A stretch of 64,000 nucleotides of DNA from Ricinus communis (lineage: Eukaryota > Streptophyta > Magnoliopsida > Malpighiales > Euphorbiaceae): assembly GCF_019578655.1 (NCBI RefSeq), contig NC_063264.1, positions 11,449,213-11,513,212 on the forward strand, in the 5' to 3' direction. Each line of letters opens with the position of its first letter. The first letter of the stretch is position 1. The notes below the pieces were generated by a model, which was not told the DNA's origin, made no database searches, and saw only the letters and a list, made by a program, of their open reading frames with translations. Shown piece by piece: positions 47,447 to 58,553 of this stretch. Both the position numbers and the translations under genes were made by a program.

Positions 47447-48107
47447 TCGCTTGTACCAATTCGGGCCTTCAAGTCATCTTAAACCTTCAACATCCCAAAG
47501 ACACCGGACTTTTACATTTCCTCCCATACAAAGAATCATAAGGAGCCATACCGATACTAGAATGAAAACTGTTGTTATACGCAAATTCCATCTGTGGTAT
47601 GTAATCATCCCAGTTACCCTTGAACTCAAGTGTGCAAGCCCTCATCATATCTTATAATGTCTGAATAGTTCTTTCTGATTGCCCATCTGTTTGAGGATGA
47701 AAAGCTGTACTGAAATGAAGCTTAGTACCATATGCTTTCTGCAAACTCTCCCAGAAATGAGAAGTAAATCTGGGATCCCTATCTGATACAATAGATATTG
47801 GCACACCATGCAATCTAACATTCTCAGAAATATACAATTCAGCAAGTTTATCAAGTGAATCTGTTTGCTTCACAGGTAAGAAATGGGCACATTTAGTAAG
47901 TCGATCAACAATTACCCAAATAGCATCATGCTTGTTAAATGTACGCGGCAATCCCATAACAAAATCCATAGTAATCTTATCCCACTTCCACACAGGTATA
48001 GATAAAGAATGAAGTTTACCTGCAGGTGCCTGGTGCTCTCCTTTCACCTGCTGACATGTCAAACACTTACAAATTCTGCCACATCCTTCTTCATTGTGGG
48101 CCACCAA
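47447..48107 (-). pseudogene. Integrase core, broken
   Basis: Minus-strand frame from about 48,107 to 47,652 with [20 protein letters not shown], then [10 protein letters not shown] (first catalytic Asp), [13 protein letters not shown] (second Asp) and SERTIQTL (catalytic Glu). The core triad is therefore intact in this copy, unlike copy 1. A TAA follows directly after IQTL where copy 1 has GAA (Glu). The remaining ~200 bp to 47,447 are frame-disturbed. Upstream, a 4-bp deletion relative to copy 1 near 48,060 shifts the zinc domain (GCAGAATTTGT/AAGTGTTTG) out of frame with the core. Confidence 0.88.
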
Positions 48108-49135
48108 TAATAAGGCTTCAAATTTTTGTACATTTTGGTACTTCCATGATGCATTGCATAAGGTGCATAGTGCGCTTCATGCATGATTTCCTTTCTCAAA
48201 TCCCCTACATCAGGTACACATACACGATTTCTATTCAATAACACACCATCATCTTTCAACACAAATTGTGTATTCTTTCCTTCTTGTACTCTACCCTTCA
48301 TCCTTTGCAAATAAGAATCTTCACACTGTGTGTCTTTAATTTTATCTCCAATCAAAGGCTTTACTTGTAATGTGGCTAACAGATCATCGTCATAAACATA
48401 AAACTTCACATCCATAGCTCTAAGTGCAACTAAATATTCCACATTGTAACAAATCATACTTGAAAAATTTTCCACTGACTTCCTACTTAAAGCATCAACA
48501 ACAACATTTGCTTTTCCAGGACGATAATCAATAGTGCAATCATAATCCTTCAGAAGCTCAATCCATCTTCGTTGTCTCAGATTCAACTCTTTTTGCGTAG
48601 GGATATATTTCAAACTCTTATGATCAGTAAATATCTGAAATGTCTCCCTGTATAAATAATGTCGCCATATCTTCAATGCATGTACAATAGCTGCTAATTC
48701 AAGATCATGCGTAGGATAATTCAGCTCATGAGGTCGTAATTGTCTTGAAGCATAAGCTATAACCTTCCCATGCTGCATTAAGACACATCCAAGTCCTTGC
48801 CTAGAAGCATCGGTGATATACAACATAACCTCCATTTCGGATGGCAATGCGAGTATCGGTGTAGTAGTAAGCCTTTTCTTCAACTCTTGAAAATTTTGAT
48901 CACATAACTCCGTCCACTGGAATGGCACATTCTTCTTTAACAAAGCTGTTAGAGGCTTAGCAATAACTGAAAAATCTTTTACAAATCTTCTATAATAGCC
49001 AGCTAACCCAAGGAAACTTCGAACTTCAGAAACATTTCTAGGCAGTTCCCATTCAATAATTGCTTTAATCTTTGATGAATCTGGTTGCACTCCATGTTTA
49101 GAAATAATATGCCCTAAGAATGCAATTTCCTCCAT
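48059..49135 (-). pseudogene. RT C-terminus, RNase H, integrase zinc domain
   Basis: A 358-codon minus-strand stretch running from [17 protein letters not shown] through [16 protein letters not shown], RNase H ([20 protein letters not shown], then [20 protein letters not shown] and [13 protein letters not shown]) to the integrase zinc-binding segment ([12 protein letters not shown]...). RNase H is uninterrupted here, whereas copy 1 has two stops. Its true upstream neighbour is the RT core. The ATG is only the first Met after a TAG at 49,136-49,138, where copy 1 has TGG. Confidence 0.9.
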
Positions 49136-50182
49136 CTAAAACTCGCATTTGTTGAATTTTGCATACAACTGTTTTTCCCTTAAAATCTGTAAAACAATTC
49201 TCAAGTGTTGTTCATGCTCTTCTGGGCTTCTAGAGTAAATGAGAATATCATCAATGAACACAATAACAAAGTGATCTAAATATGGCTGGAAAGTCTTGTT
49301 CATCAGTGACATAAAAGCAGCAGGAGCATTTGTTAAACCAAATGGCATCACAATAAATTCATAGTGCCCATACCTTGTTCTGAATGCTGTATTGGCAATA
49401 GATTTCTCTTCAACCCGGAGTTGCCAATAACTTGATCTTAAATCAATTTTAGAGAACACAGTTGCACCTTTTAACTGATCAAGCAAATCATCAATTCTCG
49501 GCAATGGATATTTATTCTTCACTGTAATCCTATTCAATTGCCTATAATCAATACATAATCGCATACTACCATCCTTTTTCTTCACAAACAGAACTGGTGC
49601 TCCCCAAGGTGAAGTACTTGGCCTGATGAAACCTTTATCAAGTAACTCTTCTAATTGCTTCTTTAATTCTTTCAATTCTAATGGAGCCATTCTGTATGGT
49701 GCAATGGAAATAGGTGCAGTACCAGGGATGATGTCAATCTCAAAATCAACCTCTCGATTTGGTGGCAAACCAGGCAAATCATCTAAGAATATGTTAGGAA
49801 ATTCTCTGACCACTGAAATGTCTAATACCCCTGGACTGACCTTAGTAGTATCTATAAAACTAATTAGATATGCTTCACATCCATTTTTAATTAACTGACA
49901 CGCAGTCACTGCTGAAATCAAACAATTAGGAATTGTCTTCCTTTCACCCACCATTACTATTTTCATTTCTCCTTGTATTTCCATAGCCACTTCCTTCGTT
50001 TTACAATCAACAATAGCATGATTTCTTGACAACCAATCCATCCCCAAAATAACATCAAACTCTCTAAGATTAATAACAACCAAATCTGCATGTAGTTTGA
50101 CACTATCTACTACTACAGGACATGATCTCACTATCGATGACCGTGATAATACCCCCAATGGGCATAGATACATATATATCAT
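49136..50182 (-). pseudogene. Protease C-terminus and reverse transcriptase core
   Basis: A 348-codon minus-strand stretch with [19 protein letters not shown] (end of protease), the linker, [50 protein letters not shown] and the catalytic FIDDILIYS. It ends at a TAG in CEF*MEE, a G-to-A change relative to copy 1. The N-terminal part (first ~15 residues) is out of frame with the protease active site because of a frameshift near 50,140. Confidence 0.92.
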
Positions 50183-50806
50183 AACCTAATGCCTCTATAT
50201 TAGCATGAACATGCGATGCAAAATCATGTGATATGAATGAACATGTGGATCCAGGATCAATAAGAACATGTGCATCAGAATCATGAATAGAAAGTATTCC
50301 AATAACAATTTCAAAAGGCAAATGCTTCATTTCTAGTAGTAGCAAATAATCTAGCTTGTGCTTCATGGTTGACCAATTTGTTCCGATGGTGTTGCTGAAA
50401 TAGTTAAACCCCTCCGCCACCTCTTCCTCCCGCTCCGCCTTTGAACCAACCGGAATATTTTCACCAACACTACTCTGACCCACTGTATAAGATTCTCCAG
50501 CATTATTTCTTCTCATAGGACAATCTCTAGAATAATGTCCTGGCCTACTACAAGTAAAACATACTACTAGTCTAAGTCCCCAACATTCTCCAGTATGTCT
50601 CCTATTGCACGTAGGACAAACAGGAGCAAACCCTCTACTGGCTGAAACTTGTCCTCCCTCAAGTCTGGATGAATTGTATCCACCTCTACTATAAGGTACT
50701 GTGGAGGATCTACGAGACTGACCACCAAACCCTCGTCCACGATAACTACTCCGCTGTGAATTAGAGCCTCTGAACAAAGAAATACTAATATGTCTTGGAG
50801 GATTAC
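50103..50806 (-). pseudogene. gag C-terminus (zinc knuckle) and protease active site
   Basis: Minus-strand frame with an Arg/Ser/Gly-rich nucleocapsid (SSYRGRGFGGQSRRSS), then the CX2CX4HX4C knuckle CFTCSRPGHYSRDC, then the protease active site VLIDPGSTCSFIS. Zinc knuckles bind the element's RNA for packaging. The first few residues (about 50,807-50,813) come from the adjoining foreign sequence. The capsid half of gag is absent, cut by the junction at 50,806. Confidence 0.9.
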
Positions 50807-50818
50807 CCCACACTTAAG
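50807..50818 (-). other. Polypurine-like tract at the junction
   Basis: Minus-strand TTAAGTGTGGGG, preceded by TTGCTTGAGGACAAGCAATA, is the usual 3' internal signature before an Athila/Tat 3' LTR. The expected LTR is absent; gypsy copy 2 gag follows directly. Confidence 0.7.
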
Positions 50819-51410
50819 CTATTGCTTGTCCTCAAGCAATTAACAACTCACCTCATAAAACTACAGTTAGCAATTCCTTTCAGTTTATGCCCCTAGTCCA
50901 CAACAGAGAGTATTCAACGCATCTCAAAGGTTACTCAATCATAAATCAAATTACAAATCATTAACAAAGAATGGAAATAATATTAATGCATGAGTAACTT
51001 AAATGACAACTCAACACCAACATCATGAACCAATGCCTCACAGGGATCACTGAAGTCGCTCAAAGTGTATATTAGGTAAATAACAAATCCCTCAAAGCAA
51101 ATGCACAAGACCCGCTCACCATAAGCTTGCTCATAAATCATATCTTCGCTACTTTGAATAAGTAAATACCAAAATCAAAGGGTCTTTACCAAGGTTGAAA
51201 TGGGGCTAAGGTAAAGGTACGGAGATTTGGATAGAAGTGTGAAAGTGCTGGAATTCGTGCGATAAACAATAGTATATGCTCGAAGGATTAAATGCCTAAG
51301 ATCACAAAAAGAATCATTCATTAAAATCCCTACTTCATAGAATAACGCTCGCAAATGCTCTAAATCCAATAAAAAGATAAATAATTAAAGAGATTTGTTG
51401 ATTAAATATT

Positions 51411-51449
51411 CTTTTTTTTTCTTCTTCTTCTTTTCTTTTTCTCTTTTTT
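51411..51449 (+). repeat. Pyrimidine-rich tract
   Basis: A T/C run including CTTCTTCTTCTTTTC and several T homopolymers, inside the non-coding 3' part of the Athila/Tat-like element. The related element at the right edge has a similar T-rich run near 63,410. Confidence 0.8.
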
Positions 51450-52299
51450 TTAATAATAATGAACTAGCGACTTTATTAATAATCACCGCATACAACCTCG
51501 AATAAACATAAAGAATAACAAATACAAATTGGATCAAAGGGAGCATTTAAAATATCAAAAAGATTTAGTGAATTTACCAACATAGCAACTAGCATTTTAA
51601 TCCCACATATAGTCGAACATATCACAGAAAGAAATTCCAGCATAAGGGTAAAGGAAAGATAAATGTAAAGAATGGTATAATTGAAGTGTATAGGTGTAGA
51701 TTATGAAGAAAAGGTTAAGGCTCAAAAATTGGCTAACTAATGGAAACATAAGGTGGTAGGCTTTTGGTCAAATGTGGGAAATCCTAAATCGCCCAAATCA
51801 TCTCATGGTATTGACAATATTCATGTAACTTCAACATGCATTACAAAGCAAGTTCTAGCAGCAAAGTTAAGTACAATGCACACTCAAACAAGAAATATAA
51901 AGAGCATAAGCATAATGAATGCTCAACTGGCTCAAAATCTCACTTTCAAGTGTGGTATCAGGTGCAGTTGGTTCGAAACATCATTAATTGAATCATTATT
52001 TAAGAAACACATGCATATGATATTATCAACGTTCTAAGTTAAAATTCGACAATTCGAAAAACAATTAAATAACACCGGTTTAACCCGTATAGGTTGATGT
52101 GTAAAACACCATAAATTGTTTTCCAAGGACAATGAACAACAAAGAAAAGTAACTACAATTCTATAAATCAAGTCATCAATCAGCTCAAAATTAGCATACT
52201 CAAGTGCATAAAAACACAATGTCCTAACATCTCCTAAAAATACAGAACACCTAGCCATAGCAATTAAAAATCCATATGAGAGATTAGGGATTACCCATA

Positions 52300-52316
52300 A
52301 GCACCCCACACTTAAA
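52300..52316 (-). other. Second polypurine-like motif inside the element
   Basis: Minus-strand CTTTAAGTGTGGGGTGC, preceded by CACTGAGGACGGTGTG, has the form of a 3' polypurine signature but lies about 1.5 kb upstream of the terminal one. It may be an internal tract or a relic of an earlier recombination. Confidence 0.5.
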
Positions 52317-52686
52317 GAACACACCGTCCTCAGTGTAAAATGTTATGGATACCCCGCATGGAATGCTCAACTAAGAGAACAAAAGCAATACAATCCAAGT
52401 GCATGACATGTATGAAAAATAAAGTAAATAAATACAGGAAAAATAAAAAGATCTAAGGGATCGCCTGATCATCCATCGAGGGCCGATGTTGTGGAAATTC
52501 GGTGCCTCCTCGATAGAATCCGAAAATAATAAAATAAAGAAATAAAATCAAAACTGAAAATATGAAAACTAAAACTAATAAAATGTTTCCAAAACAAAAA
52601 GGTTAAAAAAAATTAGAAATTAAAGATAAAAATTGGGGTGCCTCCCAAAAGCGCTTCTTTTGATGTGATGAGTCTTCTTACCGGAC

Positions 52687-53086
52687 TCATGGTGAAAGGC
52701 AAATGGGCGTGATTGACGACCATCCATCCTTCTTCCAAGCAAATGGCTTCAAGTATCCCAGGTTAGAGGGATAATCGTCAATGTCCTCTTCCCAACTATC
52801 AAGCAAGTCGCCAAGATGATGGGCAAGACTCGCTCCTCGATATAATTGCATGTAGTCATGATGCTCTAGGGGCTCTTCCAATTTGAAAGTCAAGTTTCAC
52901 CAATTGGAAGGATTGACGGTTGGGCAATTTCTTCAGAACGTCAATGGTTTCCTCTAGTCCTTGTCTTGGTTCACTTGCTAGAAGAAACTCGAGCTCCTCC
53001 AAGACTTCTTCATTGGATAACTCATGCTCATCTTCCATCATCGAACGGACTTGTGGAAAATCCACCAAAAATTCCTCTAATCGCAA
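52687..53086 (-). pseudogene. Gag-region remnants of the Athila/Tat-like element
   Basis: Two short overlapping minus-strand frames. One (53,086-52,856) is acidic: LEEFLVDFPQVRSMMEDEHE, then ELEFLLASEPRQGLEETIDV. The other (52,893-52,687) holds YPSNLGYLKPFAWKKDG. This kind of acidic segment follows the gag linker in non-autonomous plant gypsy elements. They are probably one frame split by a shift near 52,870. No catalytic motif is present. I am confident it is element-derived, less so of the exact domain. Confidence 0.5.
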
Positions 53087-53428
53087 CTCAAAGCATCATC
53101 AATCGTACATTCCAGTTGGTAGTCTTTCGGAGGATTATGTTTGCCTCTTCCTTTTCTAGTTCCATCTCCATGTTCAAGAAATCGTCCTGCACATAAGCAT
53201 CATCGTCAAACATAATAGATAAACCAGAAAAATTCTCACCGAACGCAAAGTGATGGCGCTCAAATGTTCCTCGGATTCAGAGCGTTTGATAGAGTTCTCG
53301 ATTGCTCTTGACTAGTAACTTGAAGATTAAGCCTACTTGATGCTCTATGTTATTAATCGAGGCTTGTTGATCTTCAAGTATCCTCTCTGTTTGTTGGAAT
53401 CTATCATCAAGACTTGTAATGAACCTCA

Positions 53429-53865
53429 TCATCGGCTCTCCGACACTAACTCTTCATCTTGAGTTGAAGGTGGAAGAGTAGGTCGCTTGATGTGGTTGCC
53501 GAGATTCCGGTGGTTCGGGCCATCTAAGCTCCATCCATAGGGTGAATGAGTACTCCACTCTTGATTATAGGTGCTTCCATACGAGTCACTTGGCCAATTG
53601 CCCGTATAATTCAATTCGCTCACGCTATAAGAATAAGGAGTAAAATCGGTGCACAATGGACAATCATTACTCAAATGTAAACCACAACAAAATTCATAAA
53701 AGACTTGAGATGAAAGGATAGGAGAAGAGAGTTGATCGGTAGCCCTGCAAAACGATTCCATTCAAGCATCTAAAGATGCACGGGCATCCCAATTTTTAGC
53801 ACTCTCTTGGTTCCTATTCTCATTTTCCAATGCGTCATACAAAGATTTTGAGTTTAGCATTGAAC
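53429..53865 (-). pseudogene. Gag zinc-finger/linker remnant
   Basis: Just inside the primer site. The minus strand reads MLNSKSLYDALENENRNQES (from about 53,860), a stop near 53,763, then MESFCRATDQ. Further on, FCCGLHLSNDCPLC resembles a degraded 'C-x2-C-G-x-H-x4-C' knuckle, followed by LNYTGNWPSDSYGSTYNQEW and HSPYGW. This matches in style the 'NYVGN...NPYSNTYNPGWRNHPNFSW' linker known from Athila/Tat gag proteins. The capsid part that should precede it is missing. It supports the family assignment but cannot be functional. Confidence 0.6.
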
Positions 53866-54028
53866 CTCCTTATCATTCACTATCTTAATCATAAACTTAA
53901 GCTAAATAAATATGTACAAATAAAATAAAATAAATAAACAAATAAAAATAAAAATCATAAAATAATAAGAAAGAAAAAGAAAATGGCTAAATTAACAAAT
54001 AGCAAATTTCACTCTAGTTTTCAAACAA

Positions 54029-54047
54029 TTCCCCGGCAACGGCGCCA
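54029..54047 (-). other. Primer-binding site, Asp-tRNA type
   Basis: Minus-strand TGGCGCCGTTGCCGGGGAA lies 6 bases after the 5' LTR end. This is the primer site used by Athila/Tat-lineage elements of plants. Confidence 0.85.
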
Positions 54048-54053
54048 AAAACT

Positions 54054-55492
54054 TGATGGGTGCTAATCGTGTTAGCTACAATCTAAGGCAGTGTACCTAT
54101 CGATGCAGTCTAGCACTAATGGCGAGTATCAAGGTCGTATTCCTCGGGAAAGCGAAAGCCCAGAGTTACTTCTTTGTTCTTTGTTATATTAACCTAAAAT
54201 GGATGATGAATAAATTCTAAACTAACTATTAACTACGAGCTAAGTTCTAAGGGAGATGCAGGAGTAATTGATAAGTGAAATAATTAAGACAAGAAGACAA
54301 ACCCAAAGGGAATCTAAACTAGTTGGCAATCAAAACAAAAGATAAAGGATCGGTGAGTCTAATTATGCTACCCGTGATCTAATTTGAATTCGGTTTCTCT
54401 CTCGGGATAACCGAATTCCTAAACCTAATAACCTAAAGTTGGAATCTCTTCCTAACGATTGATTCTTAAATTAGCATTACGCTTTAAGCCGCCTCTATTA
54501 AGCTTTGTTAATTCTTAATCCGGCTAGTTAATTATCCTTATCTCTAAGCGATTATTAACCAGTTCTTATTATTCAAAGTTCCAATTGCCAAACGGATTTC
54601 TCAATCTCATAAAGCAATCTAAACATCACAATTCACAACGTCTCATGAATAATGCATAATCTTATTAACACTGAAAACAAGAAGAATACAAAACCAACTC
54701 AAACAATCCAACAATATAATATCAAACCAACAGAGCAAAGAAATCCCAATGGATTTAATCAATTTAGCTAAACATATTCATGTTTAAAACAATCTAGAAA
54801 ATCAATTACAATGAAAGAATAATGAAAATAAAACATGTACACCCTTTTATCTCGAATTGGATGAACAGCTCCAAATCTGGACCTACACTTTGATTAATCT
54901 CCCAAACTGCCTCTTGAATTGCTCCACTACTATTTTGCACTCGGAATCTTACGATTCGGATTCTACCACCGCAACTCTCTCTCGCATTGAGTAAACCAAG
55001 AACCAGCCCACTAGGCTCAATGTCACTCTTTTCTTTCCCCCTCTTTTAAGAAAAACTCATTTTTTCTTATATATTTAACTCAGCACGGCCGTGTTCAAGG
55101 CCGTGCTGAAACTGTGGATCTCACCAAGTAGGGTTTCACCACGGCCGTGTTTCTCCCCGTGTTGGCCACCACGGGCCGTGCTGAAGGCCGTGGTGGATAC
55201 GGAAACCGTGCCCAAAGTGCCAATTTCAAGAATCAAAGCCAATGGTTGAGCACGGCCAGAGTCCAGGCCGTGCTCAATGTATGCATTGCGGTCTCTTGTC
55301 CAATCTTGATGAATTCTCGTCCGTTTCCGCACGTATTGATCTATAATTGCTTAAACAACGATGATGGTCCTATAAATGTTCCTGAAATGCAAAAGAACAC
55401 AAAACACAGGTGATCTGGGAATAAAAGCACAATAATTGCTAAGAACATACGCAATAATATGCAAGCAAATATGTGTAAAACTATGCTTATCA
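54054..55492 (-). repeat. 5' LTR of the Athila/Tat-like element
   Basis: 1,439 bp; on the minus strand it begins TGATAAGCATAG and ends AGCACCCATCA, next to the primer site. A GC-rich block (55,080-55,290) contains many GCACGGCCGTG-type palindromes. Other parts are shared with 35,428-36,421 and, more distantly, 61,284-62,785. The right flank is CAAAC. The matching duplication cannot be checked because the other end is missing. Confidence 0.82.
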
Positions 55493-57934
55493 CAAACATA
55501 TGCTGAAATTAGCTACTCTTATCCCGAGCGGAGTCACCACTATAGGTAGCGATTATTGGCACGTACCCAAGTGTTTTTAGCGACTACGACACTATAAAGC
55601 TTTTCAACCTAATCGGAAACATGCTAACTAATCACTGAGACTAGCATGGAGATGGGAGTCACCACTCAAGTAATCATCATCAGGACACTTTTACTAATGA
55701 GCGACATTTCTCAAATTCCATAAAGAAGCTTACGCGACAGATTTAGAGATGGATTTGGAAACTAACTTTCTTATTTGTGTATATCAGTCTTTAATTTTAT
55801 GTTTAACAAATTATTCCCTATAAATGTCCTCATCATCCATATGTGCTGTATCTCATTGTGGAGGGTGCAGAACTTGGCATATTGACCTCGTGTTATATTT
55901 TTGCATAGGTTTTAAAAATTACCTCAATCCCCCGAGAATCCTATTTTATTAAGTTAGAAAAGATCAAGCCAAGCTATTTGCAAGCAATTCATACACATAT
56001 AAGCCAAAACAACACATATAATTCACCTAAGTCTAGCCCATTTTTATTCAACCCAGCCCATATTGGAGTTGTTAGCCTAATTTACTAATTAATTATGTAT
56101 AAGGCCCACCTAATCTAGCGTAATTACCTATTATGCTTTTGATATCCAGCCTTTAGACCTAATCCACTACTTATCATGATAGGCCTATTTAATCCTAATT
56201 CTAATTAAGTCCAAGTCCTAACTAAAACATGCAAAAGCCTACTAAGTCTACTTAGAATTTAAGGTTTTAGGTATAGTTAATGTTGATTAGCCTATTGGAC
56301 TACAATATTCATGTTGGATCTAGTTTTTAGACCTAAGTCTATGTGGCCCATTTTAATTGATCAATCATATAACACATATTTAATTAACCAAGCAATAAGT
56401 AGGAATAAACAAAAGAAAAGCAAAAAGTAAAACTTAATTATTACAACCTGGCCTACAACTACTATTGCAAAAGGAAAAGACCTAAAAGCTATACAGAATG
56501 TTAGAATACTTAAAAATATTGGAGGCCAGGGTTGAACAATCAATCGACTCTATATGTAGAGTCAATCGGCTCAACATAGAGCTAATTGGCTGTACACTAA
56601 GCCGATCGGCTCTAAGGTTCTAGGCTACTTTTTGTTGATTCTTCAGTACATTTTTGTATCGCTAGAGCCTAATGTCACATGCATAAACTATAAAATTAAT
56701 TAGAATATAAAATAAAATGAATTAAATAGCCAAGTAAAAGCAATAGGAATTAATTGAATGATCAAGAAACCCTAAAACTGATAAAAACCCTAAAATTGAA
56801 AGTACATTAAATAAACATATGGAAAATATCATATTAAACATATTTAATTACATAATCATAATCAAAACAAGATCTAAACATTAATCCTATGATATGTTCC
56901 TAATTAGAGCTAAAACTATAATTGGCAAAATATCATATTTCAAAACCCCTGAGTTCTTATTATTAGATTCAAAACCCAATAATCATGCATATTCATAAAA
57001 ACCTTAATCTAATCATACTAATCATTCATCATAATCCTAATCATATTTCCAAAAGCGAATAACAAAAGAAATAAAAGAAGTGAACAAAGGAACCAATTTC
57101 TAGGATGATGATGGATGCATGATTGAAGGAACCTTCAAGTTGTACCATAATTGGTAGATCTACGAGTCTCAGTTGATGAGGATGCATTTGAGTCAAAGAA
57201 TGGACAAGAATCCAATGCTAGATCTGGTGTAGAGAATTCTTCTGTCAATTTAGAAACAGGTTTTCAAAAATGATTCTTTCTTCAGTGGCTTGTTTCTAGA
57301 AACCATTTTTTCTTAGTATCTTGAATTTTGAATTGTTAAATAAGAATGACAGTCTTTTTCTCTCTTTTCTCTCTAGATTTCCTTTATGTGTTCTCTTTCT
57401 TAGTGCTTTTCAAGTGTCGATATCAGTTGTTGCCAAATCTCAGTTCTTAATTGTCAACCCTAACCCTAATTCCCATTTTTATTTATAGAGGTAGGATTTC
57501 AAGGAAAACCCTAAGGGTGACGGTAGATTTTAATATATTATCGATAAATATCCAATTTTATTTTTAAAATTTAAATAATTATCAATAAAGATGATGATTA
57601 TCGTCAAAAAATCTTCTAGAATCTATATCTGGACATAAAATCTTCGAGCAAAACGACATCGAAGTGCAAAAATCCAATCGGCACTATGTAGAGGAAGTTA
57701 AAACTTTTGCAATTAGGTCCCTGAATATTTGAAAACTGCCCTTTTGACCTTCAAACTTTATTTTTCTTGACAATTGAGTCCAGATTGATTTTGGAAAGGT
57801 AATCCCAGCTGGATTAACCTTAACCCTAGCCTCAGATTCACCTGTCCTTCATCTTTTGAGATCTGAGAAGGTAATAACTTTCATCATTGGATTTTCCATA
57901 TTTTCCTCAATATCTATAGGCTTTCTTTCTCTTT
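55493..57934. other. Unassigned AT-rich DNA, probably old retroelement
   Basis: No gene seen. The left end has GCGGAGTCACCACTATAGG (55,540) and GATGGGAGTCACCACTC (55,652), a phrase that recurs in plant Tat/Ogre-like LTR regions. 56,540-56,620 has repeated CAATCGGCT/CGATCGGCT motifs. Short open frames lack domains. I infer degraded LTR or untranslated element sequence. Confidence 0.35.
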
Positions 57935-58553
57935 TTTCTTCTTAGACTTACTCTTAGCAGCCTTAGAATGTTCTACCATTAGAACTACTCCATTTTTCTT
58001 ATTTATGGTGCCCTCCACAGTCTTTAACATATTAATAAGTTTGGGTATCATAGTAAATTACAAATAACTAGAGATTGCAAAATTAAGTCTTTACTTAATT
58101 CATGGTCCATCATAAAACCAAGATACCATAGATGTTCCATATATCCAAGCACCTATAGTCTTTGTGCATTCATAGATGCGCATTAATCCATCTTGCATTC
58201 AAATAATTCCTTTGAGGTCTCATACCTTTTAGTCCTTAACTGCTCTTCAAAAATTTTCTTCAAATATAAGATGATAGTTTGAGCATCCATATTTTCATGT
58301 TGTTTTTGTAGTTCGGAAGTCATACTTCCTTACACCATACAAATAACTTGGTCATTATCTTCTTCATGCTTTTTGTACTCTTGGACCACCTCCACAGGTG
58401 CATCTTCGGGAGGGAGATGCAACAAAGGTGTGTCTAACACATAAAGCTGCTTTTCTTGTTTGGGAAGAATTCTCACATTATGATGCCAATAAGAAAGTTT
58501 GGCTTGGTAAGCTTGGTGTCAAGGATACTATACAAAGATAGATTGCCACTCAT
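57935..58553 (-). pseudogene. copia gag remnant
   Basis: On the minus strand, from ATG at 58,551-58,553: MSGNLSLYSILDTKLTKPNF, then after a one-base frame change HNVRILPKQEKQLYVLDTPL, then LHLPPEDAPVEVVQEYKKHE, a stop, MTSELQKQHENMDAQTIILN-like sequence, QLRTKRYETSKELFECKMD, and near 57,990 MLKTVEGTINKKNGVVLMVE followed by a Lys/Ser-rich run. The order matches plant copia gag (UBN2 type), in which the capsid recruits element RNA. Frame changes and stops make it non-functional. The zinc knuckle and pol are not found further along, so the element is truncated. Confidence 0.8.

Larger units (their letters stand above)
44560..50806 (-). mobile_element. Ty3/gypsy chromovirus copy 2 (Tekay/Del-like), 5'-truncated
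   Basis: Same family as copy 1, opposite orientation, about 9 kb away. On the minus strand it has the gag C-terminus, protease, RT, RNase H, integrase, chromodomain-like tail, polypurine tract and a full 3' LTR. The 5' LTR, primer site and most of gag are absent. Similarity to copy 1 stops abruptly at 50,806, inside gag, where an Athila/Tat-like polypurine motif begins. Several stops and frameshifts interrupt the polyprotein, mostly at different sites from copy 1, so the two copies decayed independently. Confidence 0.92.
50807..55492 (-). mobile_element. Non-autonomous Athila/Tat-like LTR retrotransposon, 3' LTR missing
   Basis: On the minus strand: 5' LTR (55,492-54,054), Asp-tRNA-type primer site, short gag remnants, about 1.6 kb of non-coding DNA, and a polypurine-like AAGTGTGGGG ending exactly at the junction with gypsy copy 2. 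No protease, RT or integrase is present in the 3.2-kb interior, so it is a gag-only or LARD/TR-GAG-like derivative. The Athila/Tat affinity is inferred from the primer site, the 'GCTTGAGGACAAGC...AAGTGTGGGG' 3' signature and the gag linker motif. Confidence 0.72.

Noticed and set aside
57456..57470. Telomere-like AACCCTAACCCTAAT
   Set aside because: Only two units. This is too short to indicate an interstitial telomere array and common by chance in AT-rich plant DNA.
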